A stretch of DNA of 64,000 bases from an uncultured Thalassolituus sp. (GCF_950066645.1 NZ_CATMFB010000009.1:1-64000); one strand, 5' to 3'; numbered from the stretch's first letter, positions 32,246 through 41,010 are shown. Made by a program: numbers and translations. The notes: generated by a model from the letters alone, not told the origin.

Positions 32246-33083
32246 GCTTAAGCACACTTACGAAGCTCTGAAGGGCTCGTTACAGGCCCTCTGCAATCAC
32301 CTGAACGCCGAACAACCTGCACATCACATCCCGCTCACAGACAGCGAGGCGTCGTTGGCAACACCATTGCAATGGAGCTGTGAGCTACTGAGCGATCTGA
32401 CGTACCAGTCTGGGGCTGATGGGCGCCTGACCCGAAGCCGTCACGGGATCATCATTGCGACACCGCGGACACAATCTATGGTGCAATATGTAAACGCCCA
32501 GAAAGATGCCTTTGCGCATCAGGTCAGACAGATCAGACTCGAATCCGAGCAACTCTGGAAAGAAGCCAGCAGTGAGCTGGCCGCTCAGCCCCTGCCTTTC
32601 AGACAAGGCCTGTCGCAGTCGGGGCTGAATCGCCTGCACCTGAAACAATGCACACGAAAGATTCCACTCCTTGCGGAAAAGCCCGTAAAGGTTGGATTTT
32701 CATGGTATAGCCACGGGCGCAGTATTACGCGCATCAGCCATCAGGATGCGGAGCGCCTGCTTCTTGAGCTGGGTGAACACAAAACCCACATTCAGGTTCA
32801 ACTTGCTACTCTCAGCACCCTGAAAACAGCGACACCGCTTGCCCGGGTGCAGACTCTGGCTCCGGTTGTCCGTGCCAACATCGTCTTTGAGCACGGCCGC
32901 AGGGCCATGAATTGCCCACTGCCGCTCTTTGTTCCTGATACGAATGCTCATGGTGAGCTGCCACACATACGGGATGTATCGCTGGAAGCCCCGGAAGGGC
33001 GCAGAAGAAAAATGCGGGAAGATGACAGGATATCACCCGAACCTCTGTTGCCGAGCATTCGGGTTCACACCTACCGGAGCTGA
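32235..33083 (+). CDS. tus: DNA replication terminus site-binding protein (Tus family, divergent)
   Basis: Tus binds Ter sites and blocks the replisome in one direction. The 282-residue protein matches Tus in several blocks: a helical N-terminus, the central KVGFSWYSHGRSITRISHQDAERLLLEL-type region (positions ~155-180, compare the FGW...I.....D..L..L block of E. coli Tus) and the C-terminal half with TPLARVQTLAPVVRANIVF, CPLPLFVP and PLLPSIRVHTY at the end. I could not place an equivalent of the His that forms the C6 pocket in E. coli Tus. The start is GTG 32235 (or TTG 32229), overlapping the TerB-like gene. No Ter consensus is recognised nearby. Confidence 0.82.
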   Translation: MISELKHTYEALKGSLQALCNHLNAEQPAHHIPLTDSEASLATPLQWSCELLSDLTYQSGADGRLTRSRHGIIIATPRTQSMVQYVNAQKDAFAHQVRQIRLESEQLWKEASSELAAQPLPFRQGLSQSGLNRLHLKQCTRKIPLLAEKPVKVGFSWYSHGRSITRISHQDAERLLLELGEHKTHIQVQLATLSTLKTATPLARVQTLAPVVRANIVFEHGRRAMNCPLPLFVPDTNAHGELPHIRDVSLEAPEGRRRKMREDDRISPEPLLPSIRVHTYRS

Positions 33084-33098
33084 CGTCCGGCAGGTGTG
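33066..33098. terminator. Long hairpin at the tus/sthA convergent junction
   Basis: CACACCT-A-CCGGA, a 7-base loop and TCCGG-C-AGGTGTG form a 12-base-pair stem with one mismatch, spanning the tus stop codon. There is no T-run on either strand. Confidence 0.45.
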
Positions 33099-33106
33099 GA
33101 CACGTA

Positions 33107-34498
33107 TCAGATACGGTTCAGACCGTTGAGCGCTGCCACGCGATAGGCTTCTGCCATGGTCGGATAGTTGAAAGTGGTATTCACAAAATAACGGATGCTA
33201 TTACCTTCACCCTTCTGATTCATGATGGCCTGGCCGATATGCACAATCTCGGCCGCCTGGTCACCAAAGCAGTGGATGCCCAGTAATTCCATCGTCTGGC
33301 GATGGAACAGGATTTTTAACATCCCAACGCCTTCGCCTGTAATCTGTGCCCGGGCGATATTCTTGAAAAACGCCTGACCCACCTCATACGGGACTTTTTC
33401 TTCAGTCAGTTCTTTCTCTGTTTTGCCCACCGAGGAAATCTCAGGAATCGTGTAGATACCGGTTGGCACCTCATCAACAAAACGGAATTCTTCTGGTGAA
33501 GCAATAATGGCGGCAGCTGCCCTGCCCTGGTCATATGCGGCTGACGCCAGTGCTGGCCAGCCGATCACATCACCAATGGCATAAATGTGTGGAATCGATG
33601 TGCGATATTCCTTGTCGACTTCCACCTGCCCCCGGCTATTGGTCTCCAGTCCGATATTATCCAGCCCCAGGCCATTCGTGTTGCCATTACGACCAGCTGC
33701 CCAGAGAAACGCATCGGCTTTCACTTTCTTGCCCGATACCATGGTCATGGTGACATGACGATCGTTGGCTTCAACCGAGCTGAATTGCTCGCTGTGACGA
33801 ATCAACGCTCCTTTGTCCCTGAGGTGATAGCTCAGAGCGTCTGAGATCTCATCATCGAGGAAGTTCAGCAGACGATCACCCGGGTGGATCAGATCGACCT
33901 TCACACCCAGACCCGAGAAAATAGATGCGTATTCGCAACCAATGACACCGGCGCCATAAATAATCAGGGTGCGTGGCGTGTGCTCCAGCTGCAGGATGGT
34001 ATCTGAGTCATAGATGCGCGGATGATCAAAATCAATACCTTTCGGACGCCATGGGCTCGAACCGGTTGCGATCACCACTTCATCAGCATGCAGACGAGTG
34101 TTCGTCTGTTCGCCATGAATGACGTCAATCGTATGGTCATCTACAAAGCACGCCTTACCGGTATAAACACTGACACGATTGCGGCCATAGAATTCAGTAC
34201 GCAGCTTGACCTGTTTGCCCATCACCTTCTCAGCACTTTTCAGCACCTGAGGGAAAGAGAACCAGCGCGGCTCACCAATCTCACGGAACATGGTGTTGGT
34301 GTTGAACTGAATAATCTGCTTTACGGCGTGACGAAGCGCTTTCGACGGAATAGTGCCCAGGTGAGTACAGTTACCACCCACCATTTTTTTGTCTTCTACG
34401 ACAGCGACCTTCTTTCCTTTTTTGGCAGCATTCATTGCCGCCCCTTCGCCCGCAGGGCCAGCACCTATGATGACGACGTCGTAGTGGTAATCCGCCAT
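33107..34498 (-). CDS. sthA: Soluble pyridine nucleotide transhydrogenase
   Basis: SthA is an FAD enzyme that oxidises NADPH with NAD+, balancing reducing power in the cytosol. The 463-residue protein has the FAD motif [21 protein letters not shown] near residues 8-28 and the NAD motif [17 protein letters not shown] near 180. The region [16 protein letters not shown] keeps one Cys and has Thr in place of the second redox cysteine, the mark of SthA versus lipoamide dehydrogenase. NADPH-producing icd is in the same window. Confidence 0.96.
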   Translation of the reverse strand: MADYHYDVVIIGAGPAGEGAAMNAAKKGKKVAVVEDKKMVGGNCTHLGTIPSKALRHAVKQIIQFNTNTMFREIGEPRWFSFPQVLKSAEKVMGKQVKLRTEFYGRNRVSVYTGKACFVDDHTIDVIHGEQTNTRLHADEVVIATGSSPWRPKGIDFDHPRIYDSDTILQLEHTPRTLIIYGAGVIGCEYASIFSGLGVKVDLIHPGDRLLNFLDDEISDALSYHLRDKGALIRHSEQFSSVEANDRHVTMTMVSGKKVKADAFLWAAGRNGNTNGLGLDNIGLETNSRGQVEVDKEYRTSIPHIYAIGDVIGWPALASAAYDQGRAAAAIIASPEEFRFVDEVPTGIYTIPEISSVGKTEKELTEEKVPYEVGQAFFKNIARAQITGEGVGMLKILFHRQTMELLGIHCFGDQAAEIVHIGQAIMNQKGEGNSIRYFVNTTFNYPTMAEAYRVAALNGLNRI

Positions 34499-34563
34499 GA
34501 AATCACTCCGTTATATAGCGTTGAGTTATGATTATTGTAGGCAATTATTGCCAGACTGCCCTA

Positions 34564-34797
34564 TCAGCGTTTGGTCGCATCGTAAAAACTGGCGTCAGCA
34601 GAGGCATCTGCGGCTGTTTTGCTCTCTTTTTCGCACTTTTTCTTATCACCACCACAGACATCACACGCGGTCTCCATGCCGATGGCACTCATGCCACCAC
34701 AGGAGCCGGATATCGGTTTGCGTCCCATGATAACGCCGATGGCCATGGCTGCTACGATAAACAACATGACGCCAAACGCGACCAGAATTGTCGACAT
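34564..34797 (-). CDS. nqrM: (Na+)-NQR maturation protein NqrM
   Basis: NqrM delivers or builds the iron centre of the sodium-pumping NADH:quinone reductase. The 77-residue protein has one N-terminal membrane helix (residues 3-23) and the four conserved cysteines C33, C45, C48 and C55 in SCGGMSAIG, CDVCGG and KKKC. It lies 24 bases after apbE, the usual nqrF-apbE-nqrM order, but the nqrABCDEF genes are not in this window. Confidence 0.95.
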   Translation of the reverse strand: MSTILVAFGVMLFIVAAMAIGVIMGRKPISGSCGGMSAIGMETACDVCGGDKKKCEKESKTAADASADASFYDATKR

Positions 34798-34821
34798 AAT
34801 CAGAATTCCTCAAAAGTAAGC

Positions 34822-35868
34822 TTATTGTTCAGCCAACGGACCGAATAACTTAATAAAGGCGGACGAGGCCTCCTCCCGGTAGCCCTCGCCATCCCGGATA
34901 ATCATATAAGCCGCCAGATCGTTTGCTTCCGCCAGGGCGATCCCGGCATCTGGACCGGCGACATTAATGGCCGTTGCCCAGGCATCCGCCATAGAGCAAG
35001 TCGGCATCACCAGCGTCACTGACGCGAGCCTGTGATTGATAGGATAGCCATTCGTGGGATCTATGGTATGAGAATAACGGCGACCATCCTTCTCAAAATA
35101 ATTCCGGTAATCCCCGGATGTAGCGACGGCCATATCTCCCGGTGCAATGATTTTCTGCACTGACTGACCCACTTCCATTACAGGGCGTTCAATAGCAATG
35201 CGCCAGTCGCCCCCGGGCTTTCGACCGCGAATACGCACCTCACCGCCGATCTCCACCAGATAATTCTCGATTCCCATTGCCTCAAGCAGCAGACCGATGT
35301 CATCGACAGCCCACCCTTTAGCCACGGCAGAGAGATCCAGGTACAGAGGCTGATCCATACGAATCTCATTTGTTTCCGGACGCAAAGTAAGATGACGCAT
35401 ACCGACGCCTGCAAGCAGTGCCTGTACCTGATCTTCTGGCGGCACCGTATCGTGAGCCTCAGGCCCGAAGCCCCACAGGTTCACCAGCGGACCAACAGTG
35501 ATATCCATCCGGCCAATGCTGTATCTGTGAACTTTCTCAGCATCACGGAGCACCGACATCAGATCACCGCTCACGGGCACCCACTGCCCGGTAATGCTGG
35601 CTGCTCTGGCGTTAAGTTGCGACAACTCAGAGGTGGTTTCGTAGGTCGAAAATACAGAAATAAGATGTGCCAGGCGCTGCTCTACTGTCTCGTAAACTTC
35701 GGATGGCTGCTTGTCTCCGCCGACCCAGCTGATGTGATACATCGAGCCCATCGTCTGACCCGCGATCTTAGTCACTCCGGAAGCTGCTTTGCCGGGCGCG
35801 TCCTGTTGACTGCAGGCCAATAAAAACAGAGACAGTACTACAAGCAATAAAGTTCGGCTGTGGACCAC
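34822..35868 (-). CDS. apbE: FAD:protein FMN transferase (lipoprotein ApbE)
   Basis: ApbE attaches FMN covalently to threonines of NqrB and NqrC. The protein has a lipoprotein signal with lipobox LLAC (residues ~16-19 from the chosen start), then the ApbE core: GQTMGSMYHISW, the flavin-binding LVEIGGEVRIRG, the IDPTNGYP loop and the metal-binding MADAWATAI. I prefer a GTG start at 35868 with AAGGG eight bases upstream; an ATG at 35961 is in frame but adds 31 residues before the signal peptide. It is followed by nqrM. Confidence 0.92.
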   Translation of the reverse strand: MVHSRTLLLVVLSLFLLACSQQDAPGKAASGVTKIAGQTMGSMYHISWVGGDKQPSEVYETVEQRLAHLISVFSTYETTSELSQLNARAASITGQWVPVSGDLMSVLRDAEKVHRYSIGRMDITVGPLVNLWGFGPEAHDTVPPEDQVQALLAGVGMRHLTLRPETNEIRMDQPLYLDLSAVAKGWAVDDIGLLLEAMGIENYLVEIGGEVRIRGRKPGGDWRIAIERPVMEVGQSVQKIIAPGDMAVATSGDYRNYFEKDGRRYSHTIDPTNGYPINHRLASVTLVMPTCSMADAWATAINVAGPDAGIALAEANDLAAYMIIRDGEGYREEASSAFIKLFGPLAEQ

Positions 35869-35989
35869 GCGCAACACCCTTTCGGAACATCTCAGAAGGC
35901 GCTCAGTATACAGAAGGCACACGGCCTTAACACCCGACGTATAACCAACGAATATATGCACTGAACAAAATTTTATGATGAAATAAATA

Positions 35990-36020
35990 CTCAGTTATAT
36001 TTCTGAGATGGAATTCAGAA
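35990..36020. promoter_or_regulatory. Overlapping inverted repeats upstream of the ArsR gene
   Basis: CTCAG-N8-CTGAG (35990-36007) overlaps TTCTGA-N8-TCAGAA (36001-36020). Both lie 38-68 bases before the start of the ArsR-family gene, in the AT-rich region shared with divergent apbE. ArsR proteins usually bind such dyads at their own promoter, so self-control is likely. Confidence 0.45.
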
Positions 36021-36057
36021 TAGAATACGCGAATAGTTCTCAATATTAGGATTGTAG

Positions 36058-36393
36058 ATGGCCAACACCGACAAGCCCATGTCAGACGAAATGCTTGAAC
36101 TCATCGCTCAGCGCTTCCGTCTGCTTTCTGATCCGATGCGGCTGAAGATACTCCATCAGCTTCAGGCAGGAGAAAAGTCTGTGACCGAACTGGTAGAAAA
36201 TACCGGCGCTTCCCAGCCAAACGTCTCCAAGCATCTGTCGACGCTTCGCACCCATGGTCTGGTAAAGCGCAGACAGGAAGGCAATATGGCCTATTTCAGT
36301 ATCGCAGCACCCTTTATTTTCGATGTCTGCAATATTGTCTGTGATGGTATGAAATCAGAGTGGGAGCAGCGCTCAACCCTGCTCGGCGGCTGA
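36058..36393 (+). CDS. ArsR-family winged-helix transcriptional regulator
   Basis: The 111-residue protein has the ArsR fold: LSDPMRLKILHQLQAGEKSVTELV, recognition helix ASQPNVSKHLSTLRTHGLV (51-69) and wing RRQEGNMAYFSI. The alpha-3 metal motif ELCVCDL of arsenic sensors is absent (TELVENTG instead). The only cysteines, C91 and C95 in DVCNIVC, lie in the last helix, so it may sense thiols or redox state or another signal at the dimer interface. It is divergent from apbE. Confidence 0.88.
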   Translation: MANTDKPMSDEMLELIAQRFRLLSDPMRLKILHQLQAGEKSVTELVENTGASQPNVSKHLSTLRTHGLVKRRQEGNMAYFSIAAPFIFDVCNIVCDGMKSEWEQRSTLLGG

Positions 36394-36399
36394 TCCGTC

Positions 36400-37326
36400 T
36401 TACACACCTTTCAGCGACCAGCGCGTCCTTGCTCCATCACGCTGGTCAGTCACTAAACCATCGCGGGCCCAGCGGGACAGAAGCTGGCGAAACTGATTCC
36501 GTTCGATACGCACGTCATCAACCGCGTGACTGCCTTTGTGCTCTTCCAGCAGTAACCTGCTCGCCTCACTGGTAACCGACTGCTCTACAATTGAGCGCAG
36601 GCGATCTTCGCTCGAACCCAACCGCAGCAATGGCTCCAGATCGCGCCAGATCCGATCGGTACGACTGTTAATTTTCACGAGATGACGGGTAAGAGTGCCA
36701 CCACGATATACGTTTGCCTGAACCGTCAGAGTAATCGCCTCACGGGCCGGACCGCCTCGCACCCTCTTCACCGGAGATACCACTGACGGTTCGGGCATCA
36801 GTCTGAAGCTCTCGGGCAAGGTAACTTCCCCAGGCTGCAAGGCCGCGGACTCCGCTGCCAGACTGCCAAGGCCCTTACGCTGCCAGCCCTGAATCGTCGC
36901 TTTCACATGAACGCTGAGTTCATCTCCGAGATGCCAGACTTTGTGTGGCACCTGAGCCATCAACTGACGCCTGAAGTCTTCAAGCTTTAACTGATCAGGC
37001 GTCGCACCGGTGGCTGCAGCATTTTCTATGAGGACATATACGGGCTTATTCAGTGACTGAGCATGCACCAGCTCGCGGTGCTGGAGGCTTAGTCCAGTCG
37101 GCGTGACCGGGCCATACTCTCTGCCGCACAAAAGTATGAACGCATCCGCCTCTTCGATCTGGCGACGTACCAGAACCCAGTCATAATCGGCGCTGTCATT
37201 CGGCCAGACCAGCCCACAGGTCAGTGCCTGCTTCATCGCCGCCTGGCGCTCAGTTTCGAAACGGGCTTCTGCAGCAGACGGCAGGCTGGAGATGTAAATA
37301 AGCAGGCGTTTTTCGACTTTCGTCAT
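36400..37326 (-). CDS. DUF4062 domain protein of unknown function
   Basis: The N-terminal ~120 residues (LLIYISSLPSAAEARFETERQAA, DYDWVLVRRQIEEADAFILLCGREYG, ELVHAQSLNKPVYVLIE) match the DUF4062 fold, a TIR-like Rossmann domain often joined to other modules in signalling or defence proteins. The middle is unrecognised. The last ~110 residues look like a winged-helix or DNA-binding end (FRQLLSRWARDGLVTDQRDGARTRWSL). It stands alone between an ArsR gene and an AEC transporter. Function unknown. Confidence 0.75.
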   Translation of the reverse strand: MTKVEKRLLIYISSLPSAAEARFETERQAAMKQALTCGLVWPNDSADYDWVLVRRQIEEADAFILLCGREYGPVTPTGLSLQHRELVHAQSLNKPVYVLIENAAATGATPDQLKLEDFRRQLMAQVPHKVWHLGDELSVHVKATIQGWQRKGLGSLAAESAALQPGEVTLPESFRLMPEPSVVSPVKRVRGGPAREAITLTVQANVYRGGTLTRHLVKINSRTDRIWRDLEPLLRLGSSEDRLRSIVEQSVTSEASRLLLEEHKGSHAVDDVRIERNQFRQLLSRWARDGLVTDQRDGARTRWSLKGV

Positions 37327-37377
37327 CAGAGTCTAACAATCCGGATGTCAGGGTTCGTCACAAAGATAAGCCGCACA

Positions 37378-38319
37378 CTATACCAGTCCGGCCAGGGTCA
37401 GAACATAAATCATAGCACTGACCGAAAAAGCCGCCCCAAGCGTCGACAGTGCAATAACATTGGCTGTCAGCTGACCATCCGCTTTCATAGACACGGCCAT
37501 CACAAAAGCTGCAGCCGCGGTGGGCGACGAGAACATGAGTGCAAGCACCATCAGCTCTGCCCCACGAAAGCCCATTCCGATGGCTGCAGCAACAATCAGA
37601 ACCGGCAGAATCACCAGTTTCAGCATGACAGCAAGCAGAGTTCCGCGCCGGCTGGCGCGCACCGCTGAGGCGCTGAGAGAACCGCCTATACCTATAAGAG
37701 CCAATGGCAGGGTCATCGCCCCCAGGGCAGTCCCCGTTTTCTGTATCACAGGCCCCGGCTGGTAACCCGTCCAGCGGACCACGGCCGCGGCGACAATCGC
37801 TATGATCAGTGGATTCTTCAACACCTCCACCAGCTGGTCGCGCCAGCGGACGTTGCCAGAGGTGGAAGCCAGCACCCAGACTGACAGAAGATTATACAAA
37901 GGTGTGACGACGGCCAGTACGATGGCGCCAAGTACAGCGCCCTCCAGCGGGTAGGCATTGAGACACAGGGCCAGTCCGACAATACCGAGATTAGAACGGA
38001 AAGACGCCTGAACAAAGGCTCCGCGACTGACAACTGGAATAGCAAATACGCGCGCGGCGACGGCCGCCACAGCAAACGCCCCCGCTCCGGCACCCAACGA
38101 GAACATAATCAGTGCAGAGTGCCCTTTGCCGTCGTTCTCCGCGTTTACAATCGCCATAAACATCAGAACGGGCAGCGATACATTGAAGACCAGGCGCGAC
38201 GCCATACTGATAAACGATGCATCAATCGCACCGCTGCGGCGCAGCCACACCCCCAGAAGAACCAGAAGCACAACCGGCGAGGTGATTTCCAGTGTTCGTA
38301 TCAGGGTATCGATGTACAT
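37378..38319 (-). CDS. AEC-family transporter (auxin efflux carrier-like permease)
   Basis: AEC permeases export organic acids or related small molecules across the inner membrane. The 313-residue protein has ten predicted membrane helices in two five-helix halves, with the typical LVFNVSLPVLMFMAI helix 2 and the second-half GIGGSLSA and FSSPTAAAAFVMA motifs that carry conserved small residues. The substrate cannot be told. Confidence 0.9.
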   Translation of the reverse strand: MYIDTLIRTLEITSPVVLLVLLGVWLRRSGAIDASFISMASRLVFNVSLPVLMFMAIVNAENDGKGHSALIMFSLGAGAGAFAVAAVAARVFAIPVVSRGAFVQASFRSNLGIVGLALCLNAYPLEGAVLGAIVLAVVTPLYNLLSVWVLASTSGNVRWRDQLVEVLKNPLIIAIVAAAVVRWTGYQPGPVIQKTGTALGAMTLPLALIGIGGSLSASAVRASRRGTLLAVMLKLVILPVLIVAAAIGMGFRGAELMVLALMFSSPTAAAAFVMAVSMKADGQLTANVIALSTLGAAFSVSAMIYVLTLAGLV

Positions 38320-38422
38320 GGATCAATCTCAGAAATTAAGCCGGCCATTATACACATGCCCCATGCATGATCCCGGCACCTGAGGTAAAATCGCCCCATA
38401 TTTCCAGCATCAGACCTTTGTC

Positions 38423-38773
38423 ATGACCCGTAAAAAGAAAACCCGCTCACTGAAGCGGATCCACCAGGTGAAAACCGGCAACATCCAGAAACTGAAGCGT
38501 GCTGCCAATCACGACAGGCAGACAGGCAAGCGGGTTGATAAGAACAAAAAAGTGAAGTCTGTGTATCAGAAGTTTCTTGATGAGAATCCGGAAGCGAAGA
38601 AAATTGCTGATGACGACCAGCGCAAAGCGGCCGAGCTGAAAGCCAAAGAAGCCGAAAAACGTCGGATTAAAGAGCAGGAAGCGCAGAAAGCTGAAGAAAA
38701 GCGGCCCGATCGCGAGCGGGAAGAAGATATCTTTGACCGGTTTGAGCGTGGTGGCCAGGACGACTATTACTGA
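38423..38773 (+). CDS. Basic coiled-coil protein of unknown function
   Basis: The 116-residue protein is extremely charged: a Lys/Arg-rich N-terminus (MTRKKKTRSLKRIHQVKTGN), a middle with NKKVKSVYQKFLDENPEAKK, a long Glu/Lys/Ala helix likely to form a coiled coil (residues ~65-100) and an acidic tail EEDIFDRFERGGQDDYY. I do not recognise a named family. Its TGA overlaps the ATG of rlmG (TGATG), so the two are translated together; a role near RNA or ribosomes is only an inference. Confidence 0.75.
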   Translation: MTRKKKTRSLKRIHQVKTGNIQKLKRAANHDRQTGKRVDKNKKVKSVYQKFLDENPEAKKIADDDQRKAAELKAKEAEKRRIKEQEAQKAEEKRPDREREEDIFDRFERGGQDDYY

Positions 38774-39846
38774 TGCCATTCTGGGCCGACACAGACCTTG
38801 AGTTGCAATGTTTTCCTCCTGTCCCTGAACATGTCAGCATGCCATGGGACAGCGCGGACACCTACCTGCTTTCCAGTGCCGAAAACAGTGCCTCGACACT
38901 GATCCTGAACGACCGGCACGGCGCCCTGTCCTGCGCACTGCCAGACGCCCATTCATGGACCGAGAGTTACTGCGGCCAGCAGGCCTTAATCAGTAACCGC
39001 GCCCGGAATCAGCTGCCGCCCGTAACACCCTCAGCCTGGTCAGATATTGAAGCGCTCACGGACATCCGTCAGGTATTGATCCGCATTCCCAAAAATAATG
39101 ATCAGCTGACCCACCAACTCGCGACCATTGCAGAGAGATGGCCCGAGGCGACTGTATACCTGAGCGGCATGGCCAAGCACATTCCGGTGGCACTTCTTAA
39201 CTGGCTTGAAGCGCATTCCGAAGATTACATCCAACACCCGATCACCAGGAAAGCCCGCCTAATGACCCTCAGGGGCCTGAGCCGGTTTACTGGTCTGGTC
39301 GATATCTGGCAGGGTTATCAGTATCAGGGGATGAGCGTAGAGGCCCTTCCCGGTGTTTTCGGACGCCAACAACTCGACCCGGGGGCCGCAGTACTGCTTG
39401 ACCATTTGCCGGCTGACGCTGAAGGCACAATCTGCGACCTAGGATGTGGAAATGGCATTCTGAGCCTGGCCCTGAGTCACCAGATACCCGGCGCCCGTAT
39501 CATTGCCACCGACGACTCGGAGCTGGCAGTTCTCTCCGCCCGAAGAAACGCAACGGCCAATGCGTTGAAAAACATTGAGGTGCGCCAGGGCAATGCCCTC
39601 TCCGGAGTCACCGAGACTCTCGACTGGATTCTATGCAATCCGCCATTTCATGATGGCCATAAAGAACTGACGAACATTGCCCAACTGATGTTCCGCGATG
39701 CAGCCCGCCAGCTCAGCCCCACCGGTACCCTTCTGGTGATTGCCAACCGCCATCTGCCCTACCAGCCCATGCTGAAGCGGCTGTTCCGCTCAGTCCGGGT
39801 CATTTCAGGCGACAAGCGTTTCAGCCTCTACCGGTGCCAGAAATAG
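38773..39846 (+). CDS. rlmG: 23S rRNA guanine-N2 methyltransferase RlmG-like
   Basis: RlmG methylates G1835 of 23S rRNA. The 357-residue protein has a degenerate N-terminal methyltransferase-like domain and a C-terminal catalytic one with the SAM motif CDLGCGNGILSLAL, DDSELAVLSARRNATAN, NALSGV and the catalytic CNPPFHDGH. The late stretch IANRHLPYQPMLKRLF fits RlmG better than RsmC, which has a different sequence there. It overlaps the preceding basic protein and is followed after 4 bases by an IMPACT-family gene. Confidence 0.85.
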   Translation: MPFWADTDLELQCFPPVPEHVSMPWDSADTYLLSSAENSASTLILNDRHGALSCALPDAHSWTESYCGQQALISNRARNQLPPVTPSAWSDIEALTDIRQVLIRIPKNNDQLTHQLATIAERWPEATVYLSGMAKHIPVALLNWLEAHSEDYIQHPITRKARLMTLRGLSRFTGLVDIWQGYQYQGMSVEALPGVFGRQQLDPGAAVLLDHLPADAEGTICDLGCGNGILSLALSHQIPGARIIATDDSELAVLSARRNATANALKNIEVRQGNALSGVTETLDWILCNPPFHDGHKELTNIAQLMFRDAARQLSPTGTLLVIANRHLPYQPMLKRLFRSVRVISGDKRFSLYRCQK

Positions 39847-39850
39847 CAAC

Positions 39851-40456
39851 ATGCTTGAACCCGTCAACTCTGTTTTCATCGAAACTGAAGAGAAGCGCAG
39901 CCGTTTTCTTAACGAGCTTATTCCTGTGTCGGATGAAACAGCCCTGAAACAACGACAGGCAGAACTGAGGTTACAACACCCCAAAGCGAGCCACGTCTGC
40001 TATGGCTTCCGATACTTCAACGAACACAATCAGGTTGTCGAAGGCTTCTCTGACGACGGAGAACCCGGTGGCACCGCAGGCCAGCCAATCCTAAAGGTGC
40101 TTCAACACCACGGCGTTGTGAATGCCGCTGTTCTGATTACGCGATACTTTGGTGGGACTAAGCTGGGAACGGGCGGACTCCAGCGGGCCTACGCCCAGGG
40201 GGCTGGAGCGATCTGCGCGCAGGCAGAACCAACCTTGAGGGAATATCGACAACTGCTGACCCAAACCGCTCAGTGCGATTTTGCACAGGAGTCGACACTG
40301 AGGCGCCTCATCGCGCAGGCAGGACTCTGTGTAATCAAAGAAGAATATGTAGCAGACGGCCCAGTACTGGCACTGGAAGGAACTCAGGAGGCGTTTGAAC
40401 AGCTTATCAATGCACCGGAGGGAAGACTGATCCGCTTTTCAGACGATCAGGCATGA
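39851..40456 (+). CDS. YigZ/IMPACT family protein
   Basis: The YigZ/IMPACT family has an unknown biochemical role in bacteria; the eukaryotic relative regulates Gcn2. The 201-residue protein has the family core: KRSRFLNELIPVSDE, the motif FSDDGEPGGTAGQPILKVL (near 63-81) and TRYFGGTKLGTGGLQRAYA (near 97-115). The C-terminal half is the ferredoxin-like DUF1949 part. Its 3' end overlaps that of the convergent PilZ-like gene by 10 bases. Confidence 0.93.
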   Translation: MLEPVNSVFIETEEKRSRFLNELIPVSDETALKQRQAELRLQHPKASHVCYGFRYFNEHNQVVEGFSDDGEPGGTAGQPILKVLQHHGVVNAAVLITRYFGGTKLGTGGLQRAYAQGAGAICAQAEPTLREYRQLLTQTAQCDFAQESTLRRLIAQAGLCVIKEEYVADGPVLALEGTQEAFEQLINAPEGRLIRFSDDQA

Positions 40457-40884
40457 CGAAGAACCGGAGCCCTCTCTCTCATCGAAGTAAAATCGCCTTC
40501 TGATTCATAAAGACTACGATACACCTCAGCACTGACGTTTTCATATCGCACACATATGATGCTTTTGTCTGCTGATACCCGCCGCATTGAGTGCACCCGG
40601 CACTGACCGATAACGTCGCAATGATCATTTGTTTCAGCCGGCATACAGATATCGAACACACGGAATCGACCGCTCTCATCACGAATATCGGGGATCAGTT
40701 CATGGCTTATTTCACTTTGAAAACCCAGGGGCGTAATCTGTTCCGCAGAGACATATATTTCTGTCCCTTCGTTGTTTCTGAGTCTGATACTAGTGTTCAT
40801 AGGCATTGCCGGCAAATCTGTACACATATTAGACAATAGCGAAACCTCTGGAATATGCAAAGTCAAGGCAATAATTCGTGCCAT
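40447..40884 (-). CDS. PilZ-like domain protein (weakly supported)
   Basis: The 145-residue reading (start uncertain; internal ATGs at 40827, 40806 and 40800) gives a mostly beta protein ending SADKSIICVRYENVSAEVYRSLYE, a pattern typical of the last strand and helix of PilZ domains. The c-di-GMP binding motifs RxxxR and (D/N)xSxxG are not evident, so it may be a non-binding PilZ variant. No strong ribosome binding site is seen. It overlaps the IMPACT gene and sits in an AT-rich stretch. Confidence 0.55.
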   Translation of the reverse strand: MARIIALTLHIPEVSLLSNMCTDLPAMPMNTSIRLRNNEGTEIYVSAEQITPLGFQSEISHELIPDIRDESGRFRVFDICMPAETNDHCDVIGQCRVHSMRRVSADKSIICVRYENVSAEVYRSLYESEGDFTSMRERAPVLRHA

Positions 40885-40985
40885 TTATAGGCATGTGACC
40901 CGGTTAACAGGTTTTGCGGATATATCACGACCCTATGCGTTTTATATCTTATCCGAAGACCATCAGAGACTTCTGTGGATCTTCA

Positions 40986-41010
40986 TATTCGAATAATATG
41001 GCGCCATATT
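40986..41010. promoter_or_regulatory. Tandem perfect palindromes before the 41027 gene
   Basis: TATTCGAATA (40986-40995) runs directly into AATATGGCGCCATATT (40995-41010), both perfect palindromes. The second ends 16 bases before the ATG of the following gene. Such placement suits an operator that blocks transcription or lies in the leader. Confidence 0.45.

Noticed and set aside
36058-36393. Arsenic resistance regulator
   Set aside because: The cysteine metal motif is missing and no arsenic genes are nearby.
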